Assembly: GCA_029964075.1 (NCBI GenBank)
Contig: CM057148.1
Location: 30,063,916 to 30,127,915 of the forward strand
Length of the DNA stretch: 64,000 nt
Direction: 5' to 3'
Source: Patiria pectinifera
Taxonomy: Eukaryota > Echinodermata > Asteroidea > Valvatida > Asterinidae
The notes under the pieces are model-generated. The model saw nothing but the letters and a program-made list of their open reading frames with translations. It searched no databases and was not told the DNA's origin. Made by a program: the position numbers and the translations under genes. How positions within the stretch are numbered: position 1 is the first letter of the stretch; each line of letters opens with the position of its first letter. Of the stretch, positions 1 through 11,189 are shown one piece after another.

Positions 1-14
1 GGTTGTGGAATGCT

Positions 15-466
15 CGAAGACATTTCCGTCATTCTTCGGATATATGTAGCCTAAGGTGTGATGAAATAAAAACGACTATTGTTTCTGTCATAAAATTAGT
101 ACAAAAGGTACTTTTGAGAGCTTTTTTTCAAGTCCTGTCATGCCTGTTTCGACCCGAACGTGCAATTTGTGTAAAAGTCGTCGTTGCGGGGCGCAAACAA
201 AACACAGTAAATCGTGACGTAATAAACAGGACTCCCGATGCAGAGTAGCATAAACGAGTCCTGTTTATTACGTCACGATTTACTGTGTTTTGTTTGCTGC
301 ACGCAACGACGACTTTTACACAAATTGCACGTTCGGGTCGAAACGGGACCTGAAAAATAACTCTCAAAAAAACCCTTTGTACTGATTTCATGACAGAAAC
401 AATAATCGTTTTTATTTCATCACACCTTAGGCTACATATACCCAAAAAATGACGGAAATGTTTTCG
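15..466. repeat. Palindromic foldback element (~450 bp)
   Basis: Two arms of about 210-220 bp (15-233 and 257-466) are near-perfect reverse complements around a 23-bp loop. The outer ends read CGAAGACATTTCCGTCATT on the left and its complement on the right with few mismatches. No coding potential is visible; the short ORFs are palindrome shadows. The structure is that of a long-hairpin MITE or foldback element. No target duplication could be defined because the left end lies close to the window edge. Confidence 0.8.
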
Positions 467-486
467 TATTATTTTATACGCCCATT

Positions 487-1826
487 AGTCCAGCGGATAT
501 GTGGAAAAAAAGTTTGCACTTTTGCATAAAAGCGTGAAACTTGGCACATATGTTCATATTCGTGAGAAAAAAATGTTTTAGATGTAGAGCCATCGCAAAT
601 TCATCCTTTTAGGGGCGTGGCATCAATCTAAAACAGGGGGCGGGACTCATCATACCTGCAGTGAAAACAGTTGTTCCCACTTGTCACAAAAGCAGGAAAC
701 TTCACAAGAGCATAATTATAGAATATAAGTGTTTTCCAGATTCGGAGCCACCACAAAAGTACCTTTTTGGGGGCGTGGCAGCCATTTAAAAAAAGAGGGG
801 GGTAAATATTGTGCCCACCTTGGGAAAAATTGTGCTCATATTTCATGAACGAATAAAACGTCCCACAGACGTTTATATTCATGAGGGGAAAAGAATCCAG
901 ATGTGGAACCATCTCGAACACACACTTTTAGGGGCGTGGCCATAATATTAGAAAAAAAGGGGCGGGGTTTTCGTTATGCCCACCATGGAACCAGTGTTCT
1001 CGCATTCGTAGAGAAATGGAACTTTTCCACAGCCATTGACATTCATGATAAAAAAAAATCCAGATGTGGAGCCATCACAAACACACCCTTTTAGGGGTGT
1101 GGCAGCCATATTGAAAAAAAGGCGGCGGGGTTCTCATTATGTCCAGAATAGGAACAAGGTGCCCACATCTCATAAACGAATGAAGCTAATTCCCACTGAC
1201 ATTTATATTCACGAGAGACAAATTCAGATGTGGAGCCTTCGCAAACACACCCTTTTAGGGGCGTGAAATCCAGAGTAAAATGGGGGGAACAAATGCGGGA
1301 ACAATGGTTCCATGGTGGGCATAACGAAAACCCCGCCCCTTTTTTTATATGGTTGCCACGCCCCTAAAAGGGTGTGTTCGAGATGGCTCCACATCCGGAT
1401 TTTTTCCCCTCATGAATATAAACGTCTGAGGGACGTTTTATTCGTTCATGAAATATGAGCACAATTTTTCCCAAGGTGGGCACAATATTTAAACCCCCCT
1501 TTAAAAAACGGCTGCCACAACCCCAAAAGGGTACTTTTGTGATAGCTCCGAATCTGGAAAACACTTGTATTCTATATAATTATGTCTTTGTGAAGTTTCC
1601 TGCTTTTGTGACAAGTGGGAACAACCGTTTTTACTGCAGGTATGATGAGTTCCGCCCACCCCCTTTTTTAAATTGATGCCATGCCCCTAAAAGGTCGAAT
1701 TTTCGATGGCTCCACATCTAAAACATTTTCTCGCATGAATATGAACATCTGTGTCAAGTTTCACGCTTTTATGCAAAAGTGCACAATTCATCGATATTCT
1801 GTCACATATCCGCAGCCGCTGGACTA
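487..1826. mobile_element. Foldback element with tandem ~165-bp subunits
   Basis: The ends are inverted copies of TAGTCCAGCGG followed by GGATATGTG (the right end carries a 5-bp insertion). The left part (about 500-995) is inverted at about 1300-1785. Inside, a unit of about 165 bp recurs at least five times. It contains an 'AGATGTGGAGCC' box, a 'TTTTAGGGGCGTGG' box, an A-run followed by 'GGGGCGGG', and a 'CATTTATATTCA' box. The layout (inverted arms made of tandem subrepeats) matches foldback transposons, which carry no transposase. There is no protein-coding evidence. Confidence 0.7.
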
Positions 1827-3341
1827 CAACTTGCCCGTCCCACAATAATTTACAAAAAAGAAAACTGAAAAACTAATTTTATGAAAACTAATGACAAACT
1901 TCCCATACTTCCCATACCTCTCACCTCAATATTTAAAAAGATGACATTCAATTGATTGCTCCTTTGTTTTTGGAGTTATCAAAATAAATATATATCTTTC
2001 CAATGTCTTTAAAGGGAAAATACAACATTTGCAAGCATTACACATTAAAACTAACAAATTATGTTAAAATACCTTACAGGACTTTTAGTGAATGACAGTC
2101 TTAAGCATCCTGTTAAGTCATGGAACCTGGTATATTGTCATCTTCAAGAAAGTGGTTTTTTTTCCAAAGCTGGTGGGCCGATTAGCGTTGTCAAAAAAAG
2201 TGGCCCCAATGAACCATATTTAGTTAGTCTGCATTTGTTTTCATTCGATTACACACCTATGAACGGGTGCAAGCCAGCTAGACTGGTTCCCTGACCTCAC
2301 ACTTCCCCGATGTCTATAAATCGCTCCGTTTCATCTTAAATGGAGCCAAGGAACCAGACTACACGGAAATGGTGGTTTGTCTTGGCTTGTATAGCATCTA
2401 CAAAATGTCAAACTAGTCAGTGAAGCGAAATTTGCTATATTTGTGATTGTATTTAAATACCGGAAGTTGCCCCTTAATCTGAATTTAATAAGGAATATAA
2501 ATCTTGTGTATGATAAGTCTGTAAATAAATATAGATATTGTAAAGAGAAGAATGAAGGCCTAGTTTTCTCTGAGTGTCAGTACTGTTCATTGGGTGGTGA
2601 CTTTTACCAAGGGTCCATTTCATGGGGTGGGCAAACCCTGGGATGTGACAAAATCCATCCATTTTTTGTTTAATTACAGCAAAGGCAAATGACATATACT
2701 TCTTGAACATTCAATTAGTATGGTAAGATACTTAAATTTCGTCCAGCAAGGTTGGGATTCATTTTTTTTATTTTTTTTTCAATTTCGAATTTACATCATT
2801 AGATTTTAGATTTGGTGCAGTATTTGTTAAAGCAAGGACGAAATAAAATGCAACTTTCGCGAATTGACCTGGACCAAAAAAGAAATGCATGGTGTAATTA
2901 CGGAACAGGAATTTAAGCGAAATTTAAGTGTCTATTATTATGGAATTTGAATGATGTTATTATGTAAATTGGGGAGAACACTTAGAGAATAAACACATAA
3001 GCCTTTAAAAGCGATGTTCAACAGGAACATTTCTGTTGGCTTCCAACACAAATACCAAAGCAGATTTTGTGGCGTGTGCACGGTTCTGCTTTAGGGGGAT
3101 AATATTGAAATTATCACAAAACTGGTCTATAAACCCTAACTAAATATAAAGTGTCCCATTGTTTTGGAGAGTTTAGGTCCCCCTCTGATCAGGCCTAGGC
3201 CGAATTCTGATTTGAAATATAACAAAAATCGCAACAAGAGGGGGCAGGGTCCGCTACGTAAGGAGCCTAGAGAGGTTAAGGTGTTAGCGGGAAGGGCTTT
3301 CTTCTGAGGAGCCGCTCCTGTATTGCATACACATCGATGAT
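1827..3341. other. Intergenic, no gene recognised
   Basis: AT-rich sequence with short meaningless ORFs. Near 2278-2360 a weak inverted pair (GACTGGTTCC and GGAACCAG) spans about 70 bp. Nothing else could be supported. Confidence 0.5.
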
Positions 3342-3544
3342 GGGGTGCACTCAAAAGTCCGACGCCTCTTAGGTCCGTTGTTTCATAAGTCCGAAACAGC
3401 ATTTGTCCATTGTCGGACATAGGAAGTGTCTGACTTATGAGACGGAATTTATGCCTCGTAAGTCCGACGTACGCACCAGAAGTCCGACATTTTGGACTTA
3501 CGTGGCGTCGGACCTATGTGGCGTCGTACTTATGATACGGCCCC
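3342..3544. mobile_element. Phrase-repeat palindromic MITE, family A, copy 1
   Basis: The element starts GGGGTGC and ends GGCCCC. It is built from variants of the phrase AAGTCCGACGCCTCATA in both orientations. It is flanked by TCGATGAT (3334-3341) and TCGATGAC (3545-3552), a likely 8-bp target duplication with one mismatch. Related copies lie at 14.0, 51.9, 52.7 and 53.6 kb. An 8-bp duplication is compatible with the hAT superfamily, but the terminal GGGG is not typical of it, so the superfamily is left open. Confidence 0.75.
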
Positions 3545-3552
3545 TCGATGAC

Positions 3553-4060
3553 AGCAACGAGAGAACAAGTATTTCTTTGTTACCCTCGGAATGTTTTGTC
3601 TCCGTGCGTACTCCATTGGAGAGTGTTACATTACAAGAACAAAATGGAACATTATGCCCTGTCCTCAGACAGAATGGTAAAAGCACACTTCCATGTACAA
3701 TGCGTACTTACCATTGTGTAGGCCTACCATACAACAACAAGGTCGATCCGGAACACAGCGCCACAAAGTGAACAGAACTGACAGGATTTCAGCAAGAACA
3801 GGCATAACTACGCTTCCTCGTGTCTTCATAATCAGTGGATGGATCACTAAAAGTGATTGAATTACATAATTGTTGTCAAGTATACATTGTTTCCGTCTAA
3901 CGTTCAAGTTACAGTGTTAAAAAAATGGATTGTTTTTCCAGAGCAAATATCCATAGCTTGAGTGAAGATCGGGTATGGTTGTCCGGCTTGTGACACTGTC
4001 TGTATGTAGTACGCTGTCGTGTAGGGGAATGCCGTCATTATTCTGGTTTCAATGATGGAC
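3553..4060. other. 3' flank of the receptor gene, nothing recognised
   Basis: Lies downstream of the minus-strand GPCR stop codon. It presumably holds the 3' UTR. No clear AATAAA signal or repeat family was assigned. Confidence 0.4.
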
Positions 4061-4906
4061 CTACATCGGCGCCTGTGTGTTAACCGTTGCCAGCTCCGTC
4101 TCATCTGCGTTTTGCTTCCTACAGAACCTTGACCGGAAGTCAACCAGACGCCACCAGTAAATGAACGGGTTAGCGAGGGAGCTCAGAAGCACAAATGCAA
4201 CGCTCCACTTATGAAAGACCAAGACGCTGTAGTCCTGACCCCACAGATCTTTTCCGCTGAAAAATATCATGATGTTGATGCTGCAGAATGGGATCTGACA
4301 CACGCAAGATGTCACCAGGATGACGGTGAAAGTGATCATCAATCGCCGAGTGCGACGCAGCCGGTCAGCCGTCTGATCATTGCCCGTAGTCGAAGCCTGC
4401 GACTCCCTGTACTTCTTGATAGTCAGGAATACCACGCAGTAAAGAATTCCAGTCAGAATTATCACGGTGAGGGACAACAGTGGTCGAACGATCCAGAATG
4501 CGTACTCTTGAATATACGTCAAGACAAGGAAGGTAGAGAGAGACAGGACCCAAATGAACAAGCAGTATACCACCATGCGACAGCGCGTCACAATCACGTC
4601 ATAACGAGATGGGATAACGATTGCAAGGAAATTATTCAATGCAACCGATAAGATACTCAACTCAGCTGCGAAGGCAGCGCCTCGCACCAGGGCAACTGGG
4701 GCTTTACCCGGGCGAACCTGCTGCACGATGGCTAAGGTAGGGGAAGCAATATCCGCGAGAACGAGGTTGAGAATGAACCAATAATACTTGCGGTGAAGTG
4801 ACTTGGTTGTTGCGAAGACGGCCACCGCCATCAAATTACAAGCAATCGCTAAGCCACCGATGACCTCTACTGCAATCGTGGCCACGTCTAATGCTCCCAG
4901 CTCCAT
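4061..4906 (-). CDS. Class A (rhodopsin-like) GPCR, intronless
   Basis: A 281-residue seven-transmembrane protein, expected at the plasma membrane. TM1 holds the conserved Asn (N24). TM2 holds LAD with D52. TM4 holds W119, and TM6 has P206 in a VCQIPF context instead of CWxP. TM7 ends NPFIY (246-250) followed by WWRLVDFR, a common start of helix 8. The site of the (D/E)RY motif at the end of TM3 reads NNF (91-93), followed by LAIVIPSRYDVIV, whose spacing fits the usual ICL2. The cysteine normally at the top of TM3 is missing (Gly or Lys there). The N-terminus is only about 10 residues before TM1. The frame is fully open, which argues for a functional gene rather than a pseudogene. The ligand cannot be predicted. 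The protein is short for the family, mainly in its N-terminus and extracellular loops. Confidence 0.85.
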   Translation of the reverse strand: MELGALDVATIAVEVIGGLAIACNLMAVAVFATTKSLHRKYYWFILNLVLADIASPTLAIVQQVRPGKAPVALVRGAAFAAELSILSVALNNFLAIVIPSRYDVIVTRCRMVVYCLFIWVLSLSTFLVLTYIQEYAFWIVRPLLSLTVIILTGILYCVVFLTIKKYRESQASTTGNDQTADRLRRTRRLMITFTVILVTSCVCQIPFCSINIMIFFSGKDLWGQDYSVLVFHKWSVAFVLLSSLANPFIYWWRLVDFRSRFCRKQNADETELATVNTQAPM

Positions 4907-5735
4907 TGTAGTAAACAGACCTGGATGATAACAATTGATTAAACGTTTTCTTCACACAAATTCAAAAACAAAAGAAAGGTACTTTTTTTTTAATGTGCTG
5001 ACAATCAGTTTTACACGAGTAAATTGTCGAATATTGAGCTGCAGGCAATACTTTTGATAATTAACATTTTAAGTGTATACTAAGTTAAACTTTTTTTGTT
5101 TTTTTGTGATAAAATTATAACAATGCGAAGGCCCGTTCTTACGCTTTTTTCTAATTAGAAGTGAAAGGGGTACGTCTCAGAACACACTTTTGGATGTTTT
5201 CAAATACCTTCACATTATGGTTGTTTATAAAACCCAATAAGGTATCTAAGTAATATCTTTGTGCAGGACTTACTTGTTTCATAGCTGTCGAAGTATGTCG
5301 TGCTGGGCGAGCGGTTCGATTGTTCTGTACTCTACCAGCACAATGCCAAGTTAATTTATAAAAGACAAAAATCAATGAATGTGCAAAGCAGTATCGAATC
5401 TTAATAGATATGTTAATGACTTCTGCAAGAACCGATTTACATAATATGGAGTCCCTATTTAAAAGCAGGCTGAGTCTCATGAAAAATGTATGTTAACCAA
5501 TAAAACAGCACAACATGAGACACGGCTGACGATGCTAACGTTAAAGCAGTACATATTTTACAGTATTCTATTGCCCTGACTGTAAATGTGTTCAAACTTT
5601 TCCTCAGTCTTATTTGTTTGTTTAGAAAAAAACTAATTTGACGGGACGGTTTAGTACGTACACACGTGAGGCAGAATTACTCCGGGCGGTCGATCAATAA
5701 GTTGTTTCCATGGAAACAGTTTACTTCAAATCTGT
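4907..5735. other. Upstream region of the receptor gene, no gene recognised
   Basis: AT-rich DNA 5' of the minus-strand GPCR; the promoter should lie here but no specific element can be claimed. Short ORFs have no recognisable similarity. Confidence 0.4.
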
Positions 5736-5737
5736 TA

Positions 5738-6520
5738 CTTTAAATTTAACTATGCTTACTGAAGATGCAAATCTCAAATATTAATATTTAACGAACAAGC
5801 GTTCCAAAATTACGACTGTAAACATATGGTCGATTTTGATATTCAAAGATTGAATATAAATTGTGTATGCGAATGTACCAGCGGTTAATGAGCGAGCGCA
5901 TAATGTGTAGTACAAAGTTTTCTAAAGCCTCGACTTTTTTACGTCCATTGTGTTGAAATAGTTCCAAGTGATAGCATTTTCACACTTTTCAAGTCTCACG
6001 GTTTGTTTAAACCAACTTCAGGAGACACAAGTAAAAAATATGAATAATGTTAATGGAAATTGGTGAATACGTTATGCTATAAAAACATTTTGCTTTAAAT
6101 AACTATGCTTTTTAACTTTTATTATTATAAAGTTTCACACCAAAAAGTTCAATTAAGCGGTGTTTGAACCTGCAATCTCAGGATTGCCCATGCAGTGCGT
6201 TAACAGCTGAGCTATCCTGCCCTATGTTGGCGGCTCACCATTTAGTCTTTTTTTTTCATTAGGCGTCAGTCAGAAGTCATACACCCGTGTGCCGTGAAGC
6301 CAAGGAACACGTCAAAAGTCACGATAACTTTTATTATGTTTACTTTAGATGCAAACTGTAATATTAATATTTAATGAACAAGTCTTCTTCTCATACGATT
6401 TTAAACATATGGTCGACTTTGTAAGCTGTGCTTTAGTCGGTTGTGTATTTAACATATTGAATCCTTACGCATCAATAATTAATGAACGAGCGTATACATT
6501 ATGGTAAATCATAAATTATA
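5738..6520. repeat. Diverged tandem duplication (~190 bp) flanking a SINE
   Basis: About 5738-5925 and 6330-6520 are diverged direct copies. They share TTAATATTTAA, AACATATGGTCGA, TTGTGTAT and AATGA-CGAGCG blocks in the same order. The tRNA-like SINE at 6156-6222 lies between them. Confidence 0.6.
6156..6222 (-). repeat. tRNA-derived SINE head
   Basis: Read on the minus strand this is tRNA-like: a box A (TAGCTCAGCTGTTAACGC) and a box B (GGTTCAAACAC) are about 35 bp apart. There is no good cloverleaf acceptor stem and no terminator next to it, so I call it a SINE or tRNA pseudogene rather than a working tRNA. Confidence 0.6.
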
Positions 6521-6522
6521 TG

Positions 6523-7660
6523 GATAGCTTTTAGTTAAGTGCAGAATAATGAATTGCCAGAGCATTAATACAAATGAGGCAGGGACTTCATGGTACCATG
6601 GCAGACATGCTGACGACTGCATGATCTCCAGGGATAATATTACCAGCGCTCGCTCTTGATTTAAATATATTCGTCGAGGTGGGGTTTGAAGACAATGATT
6701 TTCAATTCCCAGTTAAAAAATAGTAAAACCTTGTACATATATTGTAACATAATTGAAATTAACAAAAACACTCTGTTTGCAACCTGCAACAAATGAGGTC
6801 TGATTGAGTAGAGGGAGGAGTGACAGATGGAAAAGGAAAGCATGTGATACTTTAGAGTGTTATTCATAGCAGTATGCACAGTACAGCTGTCGGCCAAAAA
6901 GAACTTCCTGCGAGCGCGTATGCGTATTCGCCCATTGTAATATAAACCAACATGAATTGAACCAAACCCGCCCCACCTTTTTCACACACACACACATACT
7001 TACGTATACTGAAATGTGTATTCTTGTGGAGACATTTCTTTGTTCTCGTGCAGTAAAGTTTTCGAGTTTGAAAGTGAGGTTTCAAAAAGCTCTTATTTAA
7101 ACCAGAAATAATTTCCTTGGCTGAAATTCAGACTTACTATTTTTTTAAAACTCTTCCATTTGCGACGTATCAACCCACTTTGGAAATTCCTAGTTTTTGA
7201 GTAAAATCCATATTTCTATTTCGTGAAAATCTTGTGGAGACTTATTCATATATATACATTGCCCTTTTGAGACGTATACAATTGTTTGTTCCCAATTGTG
7301 TGCACATCTCCAGAGGGCACGATGTATGTATCACTTCGCATACACAGATATTTACCTGCAATCGAGGGCCCCTATTGTCCCCCTTTTGTTTGTACTTACT
7401 TTTTAGGAAGACTTCTCGTATGTTTTGAACACGATTCCAAATTGGTGACTTTCGATTGGGGACCGTATTGTCTTCTATTGTTCAACGTCACCTATTACCT
7501 GCAGAAACAAACTCACTAGCACACAAATGTTTTACTATACCCATGAGGACCTGGTCCTTTCCTTCGTATCTTTCTTTTTGTTTGTACTTTCTCCACAGCT
7601 CCCATGAGGTTTGTACACGAAATTTTCCCGAGGACTAGTGCTCAGGTCCTCGGGCCCATT
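6523..7660. other. Intergenic, no gene recognised
   Basis: AT-rich sequence with short ORFs only and a short (CA)n run near 6985. Nothing supportable. Confidence 0.45.
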
Positions 7661-7666
7661 AAGACC

Positions 7667-7800
7667 GCACACATCTCATTGTCTAAAGTCCTCAGTTTGA
7701 ACGGATAATAGATTGGAACTATTTTGGTTGTATCGCACACACCTCATTGTCCAAAAGCCTCAGTTTGAATTGATAATAGATTGGAACTATTTTGGTGGAA
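7667..7800. repeat. Two-copy tandem repeat (~68 bp)
   Basis: Two adjacent units share CGCACAC-TCATTGTC, CCTCAGTTTGAA and GATAATAGATTGGAACTATTTTGG. Confidence 0.8.
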
Positions 7801-7823
7801 CTGGTACTATTAGTTATCTTGGG

Positions 7824-7946
7824 AGCGCGAGTGGAACACGGAATAATGTAGTGCGTCTGTGTCCCACATGCCACGAGGCCGAAGGCCGAGTGGTATGTGG
7901 GACACAGACGCACTACATTTTCCGTGTTCCACGAGCGCAAGCGCGA
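7824..7946. repeat. Long hairpin with ~50-bp arms
   Basis: The left arm runs from GCGCGAGTGGAACACGG to CCCACATGCCAC and the right arm is its near-perfect complement. A short GC-rich centre (GAGGCCGAAGGCC) is itself palindromic. It codes for nothing evident and is probably a small foldback element. Confidence 0.8.
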
Positions 7947-8299
7947 TAACGAATTTATCTCCGAGCAAACTTGACGCACAGTAAAGTTGGAACACGCATG
8001 CTGTGTAACCTACGCGCAACTTTTGAATTCACAGTGAATTGTGCAGCACTATAATCGCGTCGCGTAGGCTTAGAATAGCGCGATACGCGGAGTGCGGTAT
8101 GAACCGTGGCCGTGCGGTATGGTTATATGTAGCACGGCTTGTTGCCATGGATCGACCAATCAGGATCGAGGATTCAAGTTTGCTTGAAGATAATGGTTCT
8201 GGTACTGGTACTGTATTGGTATTCATGTTTGTATACATGTATTAGTCATTTTATTGGGGCCCTAATTTAAACCTGTTTTTAAGTGTTTGGACAGACCCA

Positions 8300-8785
8300 A
8301 GGTAATAATAATAATAATAGTAATAATAACGAGGAGGAGGCTGACGACGCCGCCCCCACAGCCGCCGCCGTCGGTTAAAAACCAAAGACAAAATATCTGA
8401 ATTGCAATGTGATATTTCGGCCCTCTCGATGCGTACCGTTCTCTATGGGTTCCTTGTATACATGGTTTTGTAATTGTCTAGACGATGACGACGACGACGA
8501 TGATGTCCTATCAACATTGCCTTGAAAGAGTACATACCTATGTTCCCAATACCTTTGTTCCCCAATACCGATGTTCCCCGAAATCCTTACCCTAACCTTA
8601 ACATTAATCCTAAGGGTTTCGGGAACATTGGTGTTGGGGAACATAAGTATTGGGAAACTTCGGTTAGACCCCGCTTAAAAACCAAAGACAAAATATCTGA
8701 ATTGCAATATGTGATACTTCGGCCCTCTCGATGCATATCGTTTTTTTTATGGGTTCATATACATGGTTTTGTAATTGTCTAGACC
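8300..8785. repeat. Duplicated ~108-bp segment around microsatellites and a MITE
   Basis: About 8375-8482 and 8677-8785 are near-identical direct copies (AACCAAAGACAAAATATCTG to TTTTGTAATTGTCTAGAC). An (AAT)n tract at 8305-8330 lies before the first copy. Between the copies are a GAC/GAT triplet tract (8484-8505) and a family B palindrome (8531-8658). Confidence 0.75.
8531..8658. mobile_element. Phrase-repeat palindromic MITE, family B, copy 1
   Basis: Inverted halves carry repeated variants of CCTATGTTCCCCAATA. The centre contains CCCTAACCTTAA-type sequence. It is the same architecture as the copies at 31.2, 56.0 and 59.2 kb. No clean target duplication is visible for this copy. Confidence 0.65.
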
Positions 8786-9159
8786 AACCTTGAATGCTGC
8801 TGCGGATTCTGTGCTTATTACAGAAACCGCCTTCCCTCGAACACGGTGCAGCACAATTTCATATCGATTCGCGACTGTTTGTGACCGCGATGGTCCTTAT
8901 TGCTCAATTTCAAGGCGATATGTTGTCTAGTGGCGTTTTGTACTTGGTATATACCAGCGAGTAACACTAACGAAGTCTTGATCCTTACGTCAGTTGGGTT
9001 TGGTGTCAGTAAGACAGTGTCTTCATGCAGATCGTTGTTCAGTACTCTATATGCGTAACTACCTGTCTATACGGTCGCGTTGGTTTGGTCACGGATCATC
9101 TACACAATGATAAACGACTCTCCAGTAGCTTGTGTACACATTTTGTACGGAACAGTTTG

Positions 9160-9674
9160 TCTAGAGGCATGATAAAGGCATGGGGCGTATAGCACATACA
9201 ATGCGGGCGCGTACGCGATACTCGACGCGCGCCCTGCATGAAAGCCAATCATGGGAAACTTGACGGGCAGAAGGCCATATGAGCGTTCTGACGCAAAAAT
9301 CATTTTCAAAAAAAATTGCATTGAAAGGTTCCATTGTTCCCCCGCACGCATTATGTATCCAATGTTCTCCCACACGTAATATAAATCGTATGAATTTGAA
9401 ATTTGTCACACGTATGAATCATAAGTTTTGGAACAACTTGTATTAATTTCTGACGAAAATGTTTAAATTTCATTAAAATGGAGGCAGTTTTCTGCATATG
9501 CCCTTTTGCTGGGAACATTTTGGTGATTACGCGCTATTGCATAAGGGCATATGGACATATGCCCTTATGCCGGGCACACGGCGAACTGCAGTCGCGTGCC
9601 GATTCTAGTCTCGCACACGCGCATTGTATGTCCTATATGCGCACAGGCCGTTATACGCCTCTAACAGACATTTA
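9160..9674. mobile_element. Probable TIR element with central palindrome
   Basis: The ends are imperfect inverted copies (TGTCTAGAGGC on the left; TGTTAGAGGC read from the right). They are followed by a shared CACATACAATGCG-like block about 40 bp inside each end. A perfect palindrome, GCATAAGGGCATATG and its complement, sits at about 9539-9570. There is no transposase frame. Boundaries are approximate. Confidence 0.5.
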
Positions 9675-10125
9675 GGAGGTCGTAAGATCCGTGGTTTGGT
9701 GTGTGAGTAGTTCATTGCATCTATCAGAGAACTCAGCGTCAGTCAAAAGATTTGGGCCACCGGTATCAAATGATAAAAAAAGCAATGCTCATGGCGAAGT
9801 TTAGCAAGGTATGCACATCTATAGCGGTGGCATTTTGGGGGGATGTTATCACTTCTAATGTGTTTTTTTTTTAATGGCCGCCAATATGCTTGTTACCGGA
9901 TTAGTCATTTGTGGTAACAAACATGTTTTGGCCACCATTTTTTTTAAGTGATAGCATCCAAAAAGCTATCATCCTGCAATGCTTTCACAAATTTTCCAAC
10001 TATAGGGGTGCATACTTTGCATTATTCCCCTTATTTGATACCGACCAAAGCCTCAGGCTGATGGCCCAAACAGTTTCAGTAAGGTTTTAAGTTAAAGCTC
10101 TCTCCCGATATTTGTTCAGTGATTC
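9675..10125. other. Intergenic, no gene recognised
   Basis: No repeat or gene assigned. Confidence 0.4.
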
Positions 10126-10129
10126 ACGT

Positions 10130-10245
10130 GCGTAGTTGCCTTTAATTCGCGTTGGTGTGTGAGTCGTTGATAAAATCCTACAACCTAGCGGATTGATTCT
10201 CAGAATTCACCTGCGTTTTAGACAATGGACGGAGCAGCAACACCG
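10130..10245 (+). pseudogene. Remnant first exon of a discoidin-type gene
   Basis: This stretch matches the 5' UTR and start of the intact first exon at 27.8 kb. Shared blocks are TGTGTGAGTCGTTG, the CCTA-CGGATT region, CTCAGAATTCAC and ATGGA-GGAGCA-CA. The similarity stops soon after the ATG (10225). The hydrophobic signal-peptide codons and splice donor of the other copies are missing. I read it as a broken paralogue belonging with the pseudo-exons at 12.4-12.95 kb. Confidence 0.6.
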
Positions 10246-11135
10246 AAATCGACCCGAACCGAATGCGAGAGCCATTATCAGTGAACTTGACTCCGCCCAA
10301 TTTTAAAACAGACGTTGAAAACTAAACAACCACACAATATCTTTGCCATTCATATATGCATGTTGTGGTGAAAAACTTAAAAAAATCAAATAACACGAAA
10401 TTGGGGAAGACCTCCCATATGTTTTGAACACCAAATTGAAGACCTCTCAGGAGTTTGGGACCCCTTGTCCTCTGTAGACCAACTTCCCCTGTTGAATGCA
10501 GATACAAAATCACGTGTGTGAATTCCCATGATTACGCGCGTTGTAGTAGTCGATGAATTGTATGTGTTTGTTATTATTTGGTACTTGGTAGCTGCATCAC
10601 GTTCACGTGTATGAATTAGCGGCCGGGGAGCGATCAAGCAGTCGAAATTTCCCTGCAACCGTTTTATTATCTTTTTAGCACTGTTTTATTTTCTATAAGA
10701 CGAATTTATTTGAAAATGATGTAAAATAATTTTCCTTATCAAAACATATTTTTGCGAACTCCTAAACCAACAAATTCTAAAGAATACATTTTTGGAACAC
10801 GAATTTATTGTCCCCGTTAAGGGACCACCTTTGTACACTTTTTGCTGCTACTTTATCATCCATTTAAGACCGGCCACGTGACCAATAGGATTGTGTAAAC
10901 TGTCTTAGGTATTTATAAATACAATATAAGAGGAATAAACATAAACAATACATTGTCGCTATTTGCAAATCTTTCGACTTTATAAAAAGAAAGTTGTCAC
11001 TAAAACAATTTATGAAAGGGAACAATTGTGGTTAGGCAAATTTAAACATCTGCTCTGAAAATGGTCAAGGACCTACAGAATCCCTTCTTTATTTATAACA
11101 TAAACATTTAAATGAGTATCCCTGTAAGTGTTCAT
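10246..11135. other. Intergenic or former intron, no gene recognised
   Basis: AT-rich, with no recognisable coding sequence. Confidence 0.4.
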
Positions 11136-11189
11136 TGAGTGGTCGGGCACAACCCGGCTATTGTTTAAGCTTGATCTGATAAATCTTCT

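Noticed and set aside
4211-4651. 146-codon plus-strand ORF
   Set aside because: Antisense shadow of the GPCR gene.
8039-8245. Promoter with CCAAT box (ACCAATCAGG) near 8155
   Set aside because: A lone CCAAT match without a downstream gene or initiator is not enough.
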